A stretch of 64,000 nt of DNA from Actinomadura geliboluensis (GTDB taxonomy: Bacteria > Actinomycetota > Actinomycetes > Streptosporangiales > Streptosporangiaceae): the NCBI RefSeq assembly GCF_005889745.1, contig NZ_VCKZ01000004.1:1-64000 (forward strand), given 5' to 3'. Position 1 is the first letter of the stretch. Each line of letters starts with the position of its first letter. Positions 8,840 through 17,983 of the stretch are shown here, in pieces. Under the pieces are notes generated by a model. The model worked only from the letters and a program-made list of their open reading frames with translations, had not been told where the DNA came from and did no database searches. A program made the position numbers and the translations under genes.

Positions 8840-9874
8840 GTGACCACGCCCACCTCCGGAGTATCGACACCACCGCTCGTGTATCAGCTCACTCTCGAAC
8901 GTCCAAGCGGAATCAAGGACGAGGCGTGGCGAGAGATCGAAGCGCAGCAGCGGCGTCTTGCCCTGGCTCTGGAGACCGGCGACCATCCGCTGTGCGTTGG
9001 CACGGCCAAGGAGCTGGTCGAGGCCATCGCGAAGATCGTGATGTCGACGCGCGGGCAGGCCACCGGAGCCTTGATGGATTTCGACAAGTGCGTCATTCAC
9101 GCACACAAGGCTTTGGAACGTCTGCCGGATCCTGACCTCAGCGACGATCAGAAGCTGAGGCAGCTCGTCCGGAGCGCGAAGGGCATCGTCACCCAGCTCG
9201 GTGCGATCCGCGACGCTTACGGAACAGGCCACGGCCGGTCCGAGCAACCTGCGGTGAGCGAGGAGATGGTCCACCTCTGCCTTGACGGGGCACTGCTCTG
9301 GTCCCGGTGGGCGCTTCGCCGGCTTGGGGTCCTCACCCTCTCGATGCCCGAGCCTTTGATCCAGGACCTCGAACACGCGACCTTCCACCGCGGTGATCTC
9401 GCCAGGCGTCTGGACGCAGCCCGCATGGCCACCTTGGATTCGGCCGTGCAGCGCAGGATCGGGCTCGCCGTGGCGCAGCGCGCGATGCGGGAGACCTTCG
9501 TCGTTCGACACGACGGCGTTGAGGAGTGTGCTCTGAGCCGCGATTTGACGATCTGGCCAGCCGCATACCGCAGCGCGCTCTTCGAGGGGCTGTTCATCGA
9601 CCCGAGCGGGCGACTGACCGTGGACGAGTGGTCGGCCGAGTGGGCAGCGCGCGTGCTCGCGCCACTTCCTCCGAACGAGGTCATCGCGCTGATCGGCAGC
9701 TTGCGGAGCAAGCTCGCCGAGACGAGTGCGCCCTCACTCGCGCAGGATCCCTTCTCGGGCGACCTCGGCCTCGAACTACGCCTCAGGGAGGGCGCCTCCT
9801 ACCTGGCACCGGCTGCGCGAGACTACTGGAGGCTCCTCGCCCGCGAGGTTGCCGTGGCAGCCGAGAACACCTAG
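8840..9874 (+). CDS. Abi_C-type (abortive infection C-terminal domain) protein
   Basis: 344 residues, no signal or membrane segment. Residues about 45-135 (GTAKELVEAIAKIVMSTRG, FDKCVIHAHKALERL, QLVRSAKGIVTQLGAIRDAY, GTGHGRS) match the Abi_C domain pattern: an N-terminal Glu helix, a KAL..L helix and a closing LG.IR...G..HGR motif. The C-terminal 200 residues are not recognised. GTG 8840 has GAGAGG 5 nt upstream. It stands alone, so a defence role rests on the domain only. Confidence 0.65.
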   Translation: MTTPTSGVSTPPLVYQLTLERPSGIKDEAWREIEAQQRRLALALETGDHPLCVGTAKELVEAIAKIVMSTRGQATGALMDFDKCVIHAHKALERLPDPDLSDDQKLRQLVRSAKGIVTQLGAIRDAYGTGHGRSEQPAVSEEMVHLCLDGALLWSRWALRRLGVLTLSMPEPLIQDLEHATFHRGDLARRLDAARMATLDSAVQRRIGLAVAQRAMRETFVVRHDGVEECALSRDLTIWPAAYRSALFEGLFIDPSGRLTVDEWSAEWAARVLAPLPPNEVIALIGSLRSKLAETSAPSLAQDPFSGDLGLELRLREGASYLAPAARDYWRLLAREVAVAAENT

Positions 9875-10317
9875 TCGGCAGTCAGACCGCGCCGCAGCGA
9901 GGGTGTTTACGGAGGCTACAGGGCTTCACTTGCCTCGGTCTGGCTGAAGTTCTGTGCGCAGGCCTGCCGCCTGGGGCGGCGACACGCCTTCGATGATCTC
10001 TATGTGCTGGTCGCTCGCCTGCCGACGGACGGCTCGGACGACCGTGCATCGTCTTTGGCCCCCATGCTTATCGCTAGCGGCGACATCTTCGAGCAGCAAG
10101 GGGCGGCTGCCCTGGTGATCATGCTGCTTCCCAGCGCCGAGTAGGGTGCGCTGTTTGCGCATGGTTTGCAACGTCTTGGGTGTTTGGTATGGTCCGTGCC
10201 TATTCGGTGCCTGCCATGCGCCGAAACCACACATCAGTGCCCGCTTCATCGCTGAGTCGACGGCGGCTCGCGATCCGGCTCGTCTGTAGTGCGACCCGGT
10301 GGTCAGGTGAAGACGGG
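9875..10317. other. Intergenic stretch with a possible gene remnant
   Basis: On the plus strand, one frame from about 9950 to the TAG at 10142-10144 reads AFDDLYVLVARLPTDGSDD and then IFEQQGAAALVIMLLPSAE. The composition looks protein-like, but there is no start or ribosome site and upstream it runs into stops. I read it as the tail of a lost gene of unknown family. The rest, up to the riboswitch, shows nothing I recognise. Confidence 0.35.
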
Positions 10318-10484
10318 GACGCCGAGTCCGCGCACGCGCGGAGCCGGGGAACCAGCGCGAGAACGTTCCAGGTCGACACGATCTGACATCTCGCAGGGGT
10401 GAATCGACCTCTCCTCATCACGAACGCATGAGGTCGTAGGGCAGCTTCCATGCCCGAATCCGTCAGCTAACCCGGTAGGCGGTA
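10318..10484 (+). promoter_or_regulatory. ydaO-type c-di-AMP riboswitch upstream of the VanY-type gene
   Basis: Ordered conserved blocks GGAGCCGGGGAACCAG, CGCAGGGGTGAATCG, CCCGAATCCGTCAGC and TAACCCGGTAGGCGG end right before the ribosome site of the downstream gene. In actinomycetes this RNA class commonly switches off cell-wall hydrolases when c-di-AMP is high. Confidence 0.85.
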
Positions 10485-10501
10485 TGGAAGGAGAAGGTGC
10501 C

Positions 10502-11170
10502 GTGAGACCTCGGCATGGAAAAAAGATCTTCAATCTCACTGCTCCCGTTTCCGGAGTGGTTCTCGCCGGTGTGTTCGCCGGTTCGCTCGGCCTGATGACG
10601 GGCGGCGACTCGGAGGACAAGGAACCCCGCACAACGCGGCCCGCCATACTCGCAGCGGACCGAGGTGAAGAACCGCCTGAGCCGGGACGTGCGTCTCAGC
10701 CCGATAAGAGCAGGGCGGAGCCCGCCAAGCCGCCGGCCACATGCAAGCCTTCGCAGGCGAAGAAGCGTAAGTACGCGAACGGCCGGATCCCGACCCGAGA
10801 CCTCTGTCCGCTGCCTGAGCGGGGAGAGTTCCTGCGGGCCGACGCGGCGGTGGCCTTCTACAAGCTCAATGCGGCCTATAAGAAGCGCTTCGGCAAGGAC
10901 GTGTGCGTGAGGAGCTCCTACCGCACCTTTGCCAAGCAGAAGCAGCTCTATGACCGCATGCCTGCGGGCATGGCCGCACGGCCAGGCCGCAGCAAGCACG
11001 GGGATGCCATCGCCGCCGACTTCTGTGGCGGTGTGCAGAACGATGAGTCGCCGCAGTTCAAGTGGATGCTCGCCAACTCGAAGAAGTATGACTGGGTGCA
11101 CCCGAAGTGGGCCTTCAGCAGTCCGTTCGAGCCGTGGCACTGGGAGTTCGACGTCGGCCAGGACGCCTAG
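10502..11170 (+). CDS. M15 D-alanyl-D-alanine carboxypeptidase (VanY-type)
   Basis: 222 residues. After a short basic N-terminus there is one hydrophobic segment (VSGVVLAGVFAGSLGLM), probably a signal anchor, then a charged linker. The M15 domain shows VRSSYRTFAKQKQLYDR, the zinc motif SKHGDAIAADF (SxHxxGxAxD) and WHWEFD with the catalytic Glu and last His ligand. It would trim the terminal D-Ala from peptidoglycan stems or act as a VanY-like peptidase. GTG 10502 was preferred over ATG 10484 because GGAAGGAG lies between them and the ATG touches the riboswitch end. A strong hairpin follows. Confidence 0.88.
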   Translation: MRPRHGKKIFNLTAPVSGVVLAGVFAGSLGLMTGGDSEDKEPRTTRPAILAADRGEEPPEPGRASQPDKSRAEPAKPPATCKPSQAKKRKYANGRIPTRDLCPLPERGEFLRADAAVAFYKLNAAYKKRFGKDVCVRSSYRTFAKQKQLYDRMPAGMAARPGRSKHGDAIAADFCGGVQNDESPQFKWMLANSKKYDWVHPKWAFSSPFEPWHWEFDVGQDA

Positions 11171-11180
11171 CGGACTCTTC

Positions 11181-11223
11181 GTGGGGTGGGCCGGACCGGG
11201 CGAGCTGGTCCGGCCCACCCCAC
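11181..11223 (+). terminator. Hairpin terminator after the M15 gene
   Basis: A perfect 17-bp inverted repeat (11181-11197 with 11207-11223) around a 9-nt loop, beginning 11 bp after the stop codon. There is no T-run after it, as is common in high-GC actinomycetes. Confidence 0.8.
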
Positions 11224-11525
11224 CATGGGTCCCTCCTGTCGGAGCTGGCGACCGTTGACGTGGGCGCGGTCCCCGAGGAACCGGTGGGCCGGGAACGCGG
11301 CGAAGCATCATGACGCGTGAACTGCTTTACCACCTGGCCGGGTACGGGGCGTGTGATGGGCGGCCCGGCCGTTGGGGGGAGCCGTCCTTTACGGGTCGGT
11401 CGGCCTTCTCGCAGAGGCGTTGGTGTTGACACGCAGCAGGCCACACCACACCAAGCGCGGCCGGAGTTGACGCCGCTTCAGCCACATCGCCGTGCCTGTA
11501 TCGGGCGTCGAATGCCGAACCGACA

Positions 11526-11562
11526 GCAGTGCGGGCGGGGCCGTGGGCCCCGCCCGCACTGC
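11526..11562 (-). terminator. Hairpin terminator of the DUF6153/DUF305 operon
   Basis: A perfect 17-bp GC-rich stem (11526-11542 with 11546-11562) and a GTG loop, lying 10 bp beyond the minus-strand stop at 11572. Confidence 0.8.
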
Positions 11563-11571
11563 CGAGCGGTA

Positions 11572-12189
11572 CTACTGCTTGAGCAGCTCCTGCATCTTGG
11601 TGATCTCCGCGGACTGCGAGCTCACGATGTTCGTGGCCATCTGCTTGGCCGCGGGGAACTGCCCGGAGGCCTGCTCGGTCTTGGCCATCGCCACGGCGCC
11701 CTCGTGATGCTTGATCATCATTTCGAGGAACGCCTTGTCGAAGGCCGCGCCCTGGGCGCCCTCCAGTTCCTTCATCTCCTTTTCGGTCATCATGCCGTCC
11801 ATGCCATGGCCCATGTGGCCCATGCCGCTCGTCCCGGGGGAGGGCACCGACGCTCCCCAGCCGGTCAGCCAGCCGGACAGCTGCTTGATCTCCGGATCCT
11901 GGGCCTTCTTGATCTCCGTGGCGAGCTGCTTCACCTCTGGTGAGGCGGCGCGGGTGGCGGCCAGGTCGGCCATCTCGATCGCCTGGCGGTGATGCGGAAT
12001 CATCATCTGGGCGAACATGACGTCCTGGTCGTTGTGCTGTGCCTGCGAGCCGCCATTGGACGGCGAAGCGCTCGCCGACATCGAATGGCCGGACATCGGG
12101 CCCTTGGCATCGTTGGAGTCGTTGTCGCCGCAGGCGGCCAGGCTGATCGCCAGGGCGGGGACGGCGACGAGCGCGAGTACGCGCTTCAT
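11572..12189 (-). CDS. DUF305 lipoprotein
   Basis: 205 residues with a lipoprotein signal (MKRVLALVAVPALAISLAAC). Two DUF305 halves follow: DVMFAQMMIPHHRQAIEMAD and FLEMMIKHHEGAVAMAK, each with the conserved HH pair, separated by a Met/His/Gly-rich linker (GMGHMGHGMDGMMTEKEM) that could bind copper. Start ATG 12189 is preceded by GGAAGG; a longer in-frame extension to 12264 lacks a signal. It is the second gene after the DUF6153-like gene on the same strand (72-bp gap). Location is the outer membrane face; a metal-handling role is inferred. Confidence 0.9.
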   Translation of the reverse strand: MKRVLALVAVPALAISLAACGDNDSNDAKGPMSGHSMSASASPSNGGSQAQHNDQDVMFAQMMIPHHRQAIEMADLAATRAASPEVKQLATEIKKAQDPEIKQLSGWLTGWGASVPSPGTSGMGHMGHGMDGMMTEKEMKELEGAQGAAFDKAFLEMMIKHHEGAVAMAKTEQASGQFPAAKQMATNIVSSQSAEITKMQELLKQ

Positions 12190-12260
12190 GGTGGTGAACC
12201 TTCCGTGTTGAGTGTCTGTGACGTCTGGGAGCCCGGCGCTACGAAAGCACCGGCGGCCTG

Positions 12261-12704
12261 TCACAGCCTCAGCACGCCCAAGCGGTAGAGAGACGACCTA
12301 GGTGGAGGCCGGCCTACGAGGAGGATCCGGATCCTGGTCAGGATCCGCCTCGCCACGATCATCGGCTCGCGCACGAACAGAGCGACGATCGCCGCAAGGA
12401 AGGAGATCATGGTCAGTATCGCCAGGCAGACCTGACCGCCCGGATGATCCTGGTGGCGATCGGCTGGCTGGTCCTCGCCAGAGGACTTGTGGATGGCCTT
12501 CGACGAGGACGGCGTCGCGTCATGCTCGATGCTCATGGCCGTCAGTGGAACGCCGACCGTCTCGGTGGGGCTCGGCGACGCCTGGAAGCCGTGCATCCCC
12601 AGAACGCAGAGCAGCATGAGCAGGGCCAACGGCAGCTTCATGGCTCGCCGGTACCGTTCCGGTGACCGAATCAGCTCTCCCACCTGCCGTTCCACATCGA
12701 CCAT
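12261..12704 (-). CDS. DUF6153-like small membrane protein, copy 2
   Basis: 147 residues: a basic N-terminus, transmembrane segment near residues 22-41 (MKLPLALLMLLCVLGMHGFQ), an external Ser/His/Asp loop, a second segment near 93-111 (VCLAILTMISFLAAIVALFV) and the tail SSLYRLGVLRL. It matches the DUF6153 plan of short two-segment membrane proteins ending in a CVLR-like tail. It probably forms an operon with the DUF305 lipoprotein. ATG 12641 is an alternative start but lacks a clear ribosome site. Confidence 0.75.
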   Translation of the reverse strand: MVDVERQVGELIRSPERYRRAMKLPLALLMLLCVLGMHGFQASPSPTETVGVPLTAMSIEHDATPSSSKAIHKSSGEDQPADRHQDHPGGQVCLAILTMISFLAAIVALFVREPMIVARRILTRIRILLVGRPPPRSSLYRLGVLRL

Positions 12705-13233
12705 CCGCGTCGACGACCGCTGGCCGTACCTCTCCCTGCCTTCTCTGCCACGTCCATGCTAGTGAGGAGTGGCCACTGGTCGGCCAAAGCGCCGCCTTGA
12801 CTAGGCCATACGTCTTCCAGCGCGCTCCTGGCTCAATCGAGATCGCCTCGGTCAGGGGCCACGACTTGGTCATCGGCTAAGAACGACCGGTTGTCGTGCG
12901 ATTGGGGCTGGTCGAGCGAGCCAGTTCAAGAGCGGCGTCCAGAACGCGACACCTGCGCCGTCCTGCAGCCTCCGCGCCGACCGAGATTAGACAGTCTGTC
13001 CGCGCCTCCGATCCGGTAGCGGATCACAAACCGGTTACGATGCAACGTAGTAGGACGATCACAAGGCTGGCGGCGGGAGGTTCGAGTGGGCTGCGGTCGA
13101 GTTGTTGCCAGGTTGGTGACACCTTGAGCAGGCGGGTTGAGTTTAGCCAGGTCGTGCCGCTCTCGTGAGCCTTGGTGGCTTGCCGGGCGGACGGGGGCGA
13201 TCAAGGCAAGTCGGTCGCCCGCCTTCTGTCATA

Positions 13234-13254
13234 TCTACTATCCAAAGTAGTAAT
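13234..13254 (+). promoter_or_regulatory. Class A BlaI-type operator, upstream of NlpC/P60 gene 13373
   Basis: TCTACTA-N7-TAGTAAT, 7-7-7 spacing, about 120 bp before the start. A class B site lies between it and the gene. Confidence 0.65.
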
Positions 13255-13324
13255 TGAGGTGGTGTTGCGACTGCTTGGGCGCGGTCATCGGCTGGCGTTG
13301 AGGTGACATGGCGGATATCGTCGC

Positions 13325-13343
13325 CTCCGACACGTCGTAGGAG
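13325..13343 (+). promoter_or_regulatory. Class B BlaI-type operator, upstream of NlpC/P60 gene 13373
   Basis: CTCCGAC-N5-GTAGGAG, one mismatch from the perfect dyad at 28539, ending 29 bp before the GTG start. This promoter region is the only one seen with both operator classes. Confidence 0.65.
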
Positions 13344-13372
13344 ATGGTACGCGAACCTCGTGGGAGGTCCGG

Positions 13373-14557
13373 GTGTTCAAGTCGAGCGGCCGCGCGGTTC
13401 CCCTGGTGATCGGCATTTCCGCGGTGACTACACTGATCGCGGACGTGGCGGTCCTGGCCGTCCGCTCGGCCTCGCAGGCACCTCCGGCCACAGTGGCGCA
13501 ATCAGGATCGACCCGCTTTCTGGCGGCGGGGCGTCCCGCATCGGCCTCCGCGGGCCTCGTCGCCCCCTTGAAGTCGCGGCTCGCGCCGCATCTGCTCGTG
13601 GCCGCCTCACGACCGGTACCGGCCCCGGTGATCGCCAAGATCGCCGGTTTGAAGGGCGTAGGTGGAGTCGAGACGGTCGATGCGGCACGGGGACGTCTCG
13701 CGGGCAAGCCCGTCACCGTCTTCGGTGTCGAGCCTTCGACCTTCCGGCGCTACACGCCGAAACCCACCGCGGAATCGGACGCGCTCTGGCGCAACATTGC
13801 TGCAGGGGACATCGCGGTCTCCTTCGCGCTGGGGACCGACGGCGGTGTGTCCCTCGGCAGCCAAGCGGAGCTCGACGGAACCTCTGGAAAGACCAGCCTC
13901 AGAGTGGGCGCGCTCGCCACGGTGGGGATCGGTGAGGTCGATGCCGTGGTTTCGCGGTCAACCGCGCGGGCCCTGGGCATGGCCGAAGGCAACGCGCTGC
14001 TCATCAGCGCCGGGAAGCGTGACCTGCCGAGACTCACTCGTAGCGTGCGCCGGCTCGTATCGGGCGAGTCCAAGGTCGTGCCGCTCGCCAACGGCAACGG
14101 GGCGTCCCCGGACGCCGGTGCCCAGCTCCCGGATGCTCGTGGTCAGGTCTTAACCGCACTCCAGATCCGCTCGGCCATCGAAGCGGCAGAGAGCAAGCTC
14201 GGGATGCCGTACGTCTGGGGCGGAGAGTCGGACGCCGAAGGCGGCTACGACTGCTCAGGGATCCTGCAGTATGCCTTCGGCCTGGCTGGTGTCCGGCTAC
14301 CGCGAGTCGCTGACGATCAGGCGAAGGCCGGCTGGCGGATCCCGTTCGACAAGGCCCGGCCCGGCGATCTGCTCACGTGGGCCCACGACCCCACCGCCCC
14401 GGGATACATCTCCCATATCGCGCTCTACCTCGGCGATGGCAAGATGCTCGCCGCACCGAGGCGCGGCACCGTCGTGCGCATTCAACCGGTCTACTTCAGG
14501 AACTTCCAGGGGGCGATCCGCATCAATCCGCGTCTCGCCGCCCGGCTAGCGGGCTGA
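13373..14557 (+). CDS. Membrane-anchored NlpC/P60 endopeptidase with MacB/FtsX-like periplasmic domain
   Basis: 394 residues. An N-terminal hydrophobic segment (residues 9-30) anchors or exports it. Residues about 70-235 (IAKIAGLKGVGGVETVDAA, VTVFGVEPSTFRRY, ALGMAEGNALLIS) resemble the extracytoplasmic domain of MacB/FtsX-type proteins. The NlpC/P60 domain follows: catalytic Cys294 in GGYDCSGILQYAFG and His348 in GYISHIALYLGDGKML. It would cleave peptidoglycan peptides. GTG 13373 has GGGAGG 5 nt upstream. Two predicted operators of different class precede it, suggesting control by more than one BlaI-type repressor. Confidence 0.85.
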   Translation: MFKSSGRAVPLVIGISAVTTLIADVAVLAVRSASQAPPATVAQSGSTRFLAAGRPASASAGLVAPLKSRLAPHLLVAASRPVPAPVIAKIAGLKGVGGVETVDAARGRLAGKPVTVFGVEPSTFRRYTPKPTAESDALWRNIAAGDIAVSFALGTDGGVSLGSQAELDGTSGKTSLRVGALATVGIGEVDAVVSRSTARALGMAEGNALLISAGKRDLPRLTRSVRRLVSGESKVVPLANGNGASPDAGAQLPDARGQVLTALQIRSAIEAAESKLGMPYVWGGESDAEGGYDCSGILQYAFGLAGVRLPRVADDQAKAGWRIPFDKARPGDLLTWAHDPTAPGYISHIALYLGDGKMLAAPRRGTVVRIQPVYFRNFQGAIRINPRLAARLAG

Positions 14558-14809
14558 CTGGTTGAGATTGGGCCTCACCCCCACGCCTGGCCGAATGGGT
14601 CGGCGTTTCGAACACGGTGAGGACGCGATGGGAAGCCGGGGGGTCTTACGTGCGAGGGCGACGCTCAAGCGAGGAACCAAACGGATGCTGAGATATGCAA
14701 GGTCCCGGCACTAGCTCCCAGTTGCCACCGGTGAGCCTCACGGTGGTTACTCCTTCCCCGGGTTGGGCTAGTGCGGTGTAGGGCGAACAGCGGCAAGGAG
14801 CAGCCAGAG

Positions 14810-16249
14810 ATGGGCGGTAACCACGCACACGGCAGTCACGCTCATGGCGGGAGGGCCAGGGCATCGCGGCCGGTGCGGATAGCGGTGCTGGCGGTCATTA
14901 TCCCTGTCGCGCTGGTGACGTTGGCGGCTGTGCTGTGGATGTGGCCGGACAAGCCCAAGGCGCCCGCCAGCACGGGATCGGCATTGACCAAGGTGACCGG
15001 CACGGTCGTCGGTATCGATCTCAAACCGTGTCCGAAGCAGGTGCAAGCGGCGCCGCCGGGTGAGCCGACGTCCGATGCTCCGCCCACTGACCCGCGCCGG
15101 TGCGGCACCGCCCGGGTGAAGTTGACTTCGGGAGCCGACAGCGGCCAGGTCGTGCGCACCGAACTGCCCAGCGGGCCAGGCACCTCGGTGTTCACCGCCG
15201 GGCAGAAAGTCGTGTTGCTGCACATGCCCGACGCCGTCGAGGCGCCCGAAGGCTCGGCGCCGCCTGGGGTGAGCCCCTACCAGCTGTCGGACCACGACCG
15301 GTCGACCCCTTTGTGGCTGGTCGGGGTGGCGTTCGCGCTCGCGGTGGTTGCGTTCGGGCGGCTGCGCGGACTGACCGCACTGCTGGGCCTGGCGGTCACG
15401 TTCGTGCTGCTGCTGCAATTCCTGATCCCGGCGATCCTGGACGGTCGGCCGCCGCTGCTGGCCGCGGTGGTGTGCGCAGCGGCGATCATGCTGACGGTGC
15501 TGTACCTCACGCACGGATTCACGATGTCGACCTCGATCGCGGTGATCGGCACCATCGCCAGCCTCACCCTGACCGGAGTACTCGCCACGGTAGCGATCAA
15601 TCTGACGCACCTTTCGGGGATCACCGATGACGCTTCGCTGAACCTGGACCTCAGCTACAGCGTCAACGGTCAGGGACTGCTCCTGGCCAGCATCATCATC
15701 GGGGCGCTGGGCGTGTTGGACGATGTCACCGTCACCCAGGCCGTCACCGTCACCGAGTTGGGGCGCGCCAACCCCGCTTACCGGTTCGGCCAGCTGTACC
15801 GGGCGGCGGCCCGGATCGGCCGCGCGCACATCGCCTCGGTGATCAACACGGTGATCCTGGCTTATGCCGGAGCATCCCTGCCGCTGCTGCTACTGCTGAG
15901 TGTCGGCAACCAGCCGCTAGGCGAGGCGCTGACCGGACCTGCGCTGGCCACTGAGATCGTCCGCAGCGTCGCAGGCACTCTAGGACTGATCGCCGCCGTC
16001 CCGATCACCACCGCCCTGGCCGCCCTACTGCGTTCCCGTGATCCCGCCACTACTGAGCCTGCCGATGCGGACCCTGTGCCAGGCGGGGAACGTTACGGCG
16101 CCCGGCATGCTCCGCCAGCGAATGCGGCGGGCCGGGCCGCACCCGATGGCGGGCAGCCTCCCGGCGGTCAGCACCGCACGGCCCAGCGGCCGACGAGTGA
16201 AATCCCACCGCCATCGTGGCGCGGCGGCTCCAGTGACCCATTCCCATAA
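14810..16249 (+). CDS. YibE/F family multi-pass membrane protein
   Basis: 479 residues. A His/Gly-rich N-terminus (GGNHAHGSHAHGG) precedes the first membrane segment. An external domain of about 100 residues (TGTVVGIDLKPCP, FTAGQKVVLLHM) is followed by at least seven membrane helices containing the family signatures LSYSVNGQGLLLASIIIGA and GVLDDVTVTQAVTV. The function of YibE/F proteins is not established. The C-terminal 75 residues are polar and Pro-rich. ATG 14810 was chosen for AAGGAG upstream; GTG 14771 is in frame. A short imperfect hairpin lies at about 14724-14747. Confidence 0.88.
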   Translation: MGGNHAHGSHAHGGRARASRPVRIAVLAVIIPVALVTLAAVLWMWPDKPKAPASTGSALTKVTGTVVGIDLKPCPKQVQAAPPGEPTSDAPPTDPRRCGTARVKLTSGADSGQVVRTELPSGPGTSVFTAGQKVVLLHMPDAVEAPEGSAPPGVSPYQLSDHDRSTPLWLVGVAFALAVVAFGRLRGLTALLGLAVTFVLLLQFLIPAILDGRPPLLAAVVCAAAIMLTVLYLTHGFTMSTSIAVIGTIASLTLTGVLATVAINLTHLSGITDDASLNLDLSYSVNGQGLLLASIIIGALGVLDDVTVTQAVTVTELGRANPAYRFGQLYRAAARIGRAHIASVINTVILAYAGASLPLLLLLSVGNQPLGEALTGPALATEIVRSVAGTLGLIAAVPITTALAALLRSRDPATTEPADADPVPGGERYGARHAPPANAAGRAAPDGGQPPGGQHRTAQRPTSEIPPPSWRGGSSDPFP

Positions 16250-16390
16250 CGGTGCGGACACTGCCCAGGGGCCCGTGGGACCTAAGACTGCCCGGTTGCT
16301 TCATCGGCCTCGGCTTCTGCCGGGTGGCCGGCCCAGACGGGGGAAGCGACGCTCATGGCGAGCGGGGGATTGCCAGACCCGTAATAGACA

Positions 16391-16798
16391 TCAGCCGAGC
16401 CCGGCTTGGCTGGACAGAGTGTCGAGCGCGGCCTGGATACGCTGTCCGGCCTCTTCGGCGACCGGACGCAACTCGGGCCGCTCGGGGACGGCGACCATGA
16501 TGCCTGGGTCGAGCGCCTGCACCAGAGTCCCGCCCTCGGGCAGAGCACGAACGACGACATTGCACGGGAGCAGCAGACCGATCTCACGCTCGACGCCCAA
16601 AGCGCGGTGGGCGAGCTGCGGATTGCACGCGCCGAGAATGAGATAGTCCTCCATGTCCTCGCCGAGCTTGCTCTTAAGGGTGGTGCGGAGGTCGATCTCG
16701 GTCAGGATGCCAAAGCCCTGGTCGGCGAAGGCTTCCTTGACCTTGGGAACAGCATGGTCATAGGTCAGGTCGAGGGTGATCGTGCGGGCGTAGTCCAT
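16391..16798 (-). CDS. DUF302 family protein
   Basis: 135 residues, cytosolic. The motif series YDHAVPKVKEAFADQGFGIL, EIDLRTTLKSKLG, LGACNPQLAHRAL and IGLLLPCNVVV is the classic DUF302 pattern. Its function is unknown; the conserved Cys residues in GACNP and LPCN suggest thiol or metal chemistry. ATG 16798 begins the family domain; an N-terminal extension to 16882 is possible but untypical. Confidence 0.92.
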   Translation of the reverse strand: MDYARTITLDLTYDHAVPKVKEAFADQGFGILTEIDLRTTLKSKLGEDMEDYLILGACNPQLAHRALGVEREIGLLLPCNVVVRALPEGGTLVQALDPGIMVAVPERPELRPVAEEAGQRIQAALDTLSSQAGLG

Positions 16799-17218
16799 GG
16801 CGTTAGTCCTCGCCTCGGGCTGCTTCACGGTGTGCGGTCCGTAGGGGAGACGGCTAATGACGGCCACAAATAGGAGCATCACCAGTCGCCGGAGGCCTGC
16901 TCTTCGGTAGCGGTGGGCCGAGACCGCGCGCGCGGAGCTTGGCGCACCGATTTCTCGGCGGCGTGCCCAGGCACCACGGTGGTAAACCGCCCCGGACGGC
17001 CCGTGCCGTGGATCATGAAGATCATCATGAGTGATGGCAGGTGAGCGCGGTGCCGGCAGCAGAGTGTCGGCCGGCGGCCCGAGGCAAATGCGCCGATGGT
17101 TACGGCCACCGCGTGCCGGCCGAGGTTTCGCTTCCGGTCCGTCGTGCGGGTGGGCGGAGATTTTGGTCAGCGTCCGGACGATCAGGACGATGACGGCGAT
17201 GACCGGTTCCGTTCGTCC
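16799..17218. other. Intergenic region, possibly one very small gene
   Basis: 420 bp. A minus-strand frame from two ATGs near 17030 to the stop at 16879 would encode about 48 residues beginning MMIFMIHGTGRPG. A hydrophobic start and a polar tail are seen, but there is no clear ribosome site and no family match, so I do not call it. No hairpin or operator stands out. Confidence 0.35.
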
Positions 17219-17695
17219 TCAAGCTGTTGAACCGGTGCCGTCTTGCGGGAGAGGCAGCGTGCCGTGTGTGTCCTGGGCCTCGGCCACGGTCTCGCCGATG
17301 GGGACGAATTTATGGGTCATCTGGGTGTCCTGTGCGATGACGCCGCTGGTGAGGATGGTATTACGGTGGCGCAGAGCCCCGTTGTCCCGGAGCAGGTCGT
17401 CGACGTCCCTTCTGGCCTTAGCGAGGCGTTTCGTGAGTCGTAGGTGGACGAAGAGACCGCCTATGGCGAGGCCGGGGATGAACCCGGCGAAGGAAGGCAG
17501 CCACAGCGTGGACGCCGCTGTAATGATCATTGCGACCGTGGCCGCGAGAGCGCCGATGTGCTTCTCCAGCCACTCCAGCGAAGCGTCGACGCGCCTGGGT
17601 ATTCTCACCTCTCCGTCCTCTCCCTGTGATGCGTTACTAAGCCGGACCGTAGACGAGTCGTGTAACTGCGTTGAGGGGTGCTCTTGACGGTTCAT
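17219..17695 (-). CDS. Small two-helix membrane protein of unknown function
   Basis: Up to 158 residues. Two hydrophobic segments (IGALAATVAMIITAASTLWL and FIPGLAIGGLFVHLRL) are followed by a charged helix (LTKRLAKARRDVDDLLRD) that may be coiled coil. No family recognised. A shorter start at GTG 17608 (MRIPRRVDASLEWLEKH) has a better ribosome site (GGAGAGGACGGAGAG). It is 34 bp downstream of the frameshifted small membrane gene and probably shares its operator-controlled transcript. Confidence 0.6.
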   Translation of the reverse strand: MNRQEHPSTQLHDSSTVRLSNASQGEDGEVRIPRRVDASLEWLEKHIGALAATVAMIITAASTLWLPSFAGFIPGLAIGGLFVHLRLTKRLAKARRDVDDLLRDNGALRHRNTILTSGVIAQDTQMTHKFVPIGETVAEAQDTHGTLPLPQDGTGSTA

Positions 17696-17728
17696 CCCTC
17701 GCGGTCGAACCAGCCGAACCGCCAGAGG

Positions 17729-17967
17729 CTAGAGGCCCGCCACGGCGACCCCCAGCATCAAGTAGAAGGGGCTGTGTCCGCCCGGGAGCATCCGAGTACC
17801 TGTGAACTGCGTGAGCAGGTTCAGAACGATAGTCAGCAGCCCAAGTGCGGTGAGCGGCCAGCCGATCCATCGGTGCCGGGCAGGGCGGTAGCGCGTGGGT
17901 GGGGTCGCACGGCCGGAGGCCGGCACACCGCCTTGATTTTGGCCTGGCGCTTGGCTTCAGGGGACAT
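17729..17967 (-). pseudogene. Small operator-controlled membrane protein, frameshifted by a TG repeat
   Basis: ATG 17967 has a near-perfect ribosome site (GGGAGGAGA) and encodes MSPEAKRQAKIKAV, then a nonsense frame. Removing one TG from the GTGTG run (plus-strand 17924-17928) restores KIKAVPASGRATPPTRYRP and then HRWIGWPLTALGLLTIVLNLL, a two-helix membrane protein of about 78 residues ending GVAVAGL. The downstream part is open from GTG 17926, so a short product might still be made. Function unknown. The class A operator at 17984 lies directly upstream. Confidence 0.65.
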
Positions 17968-17983
17968 GCGTCTCCTCCCAGAA

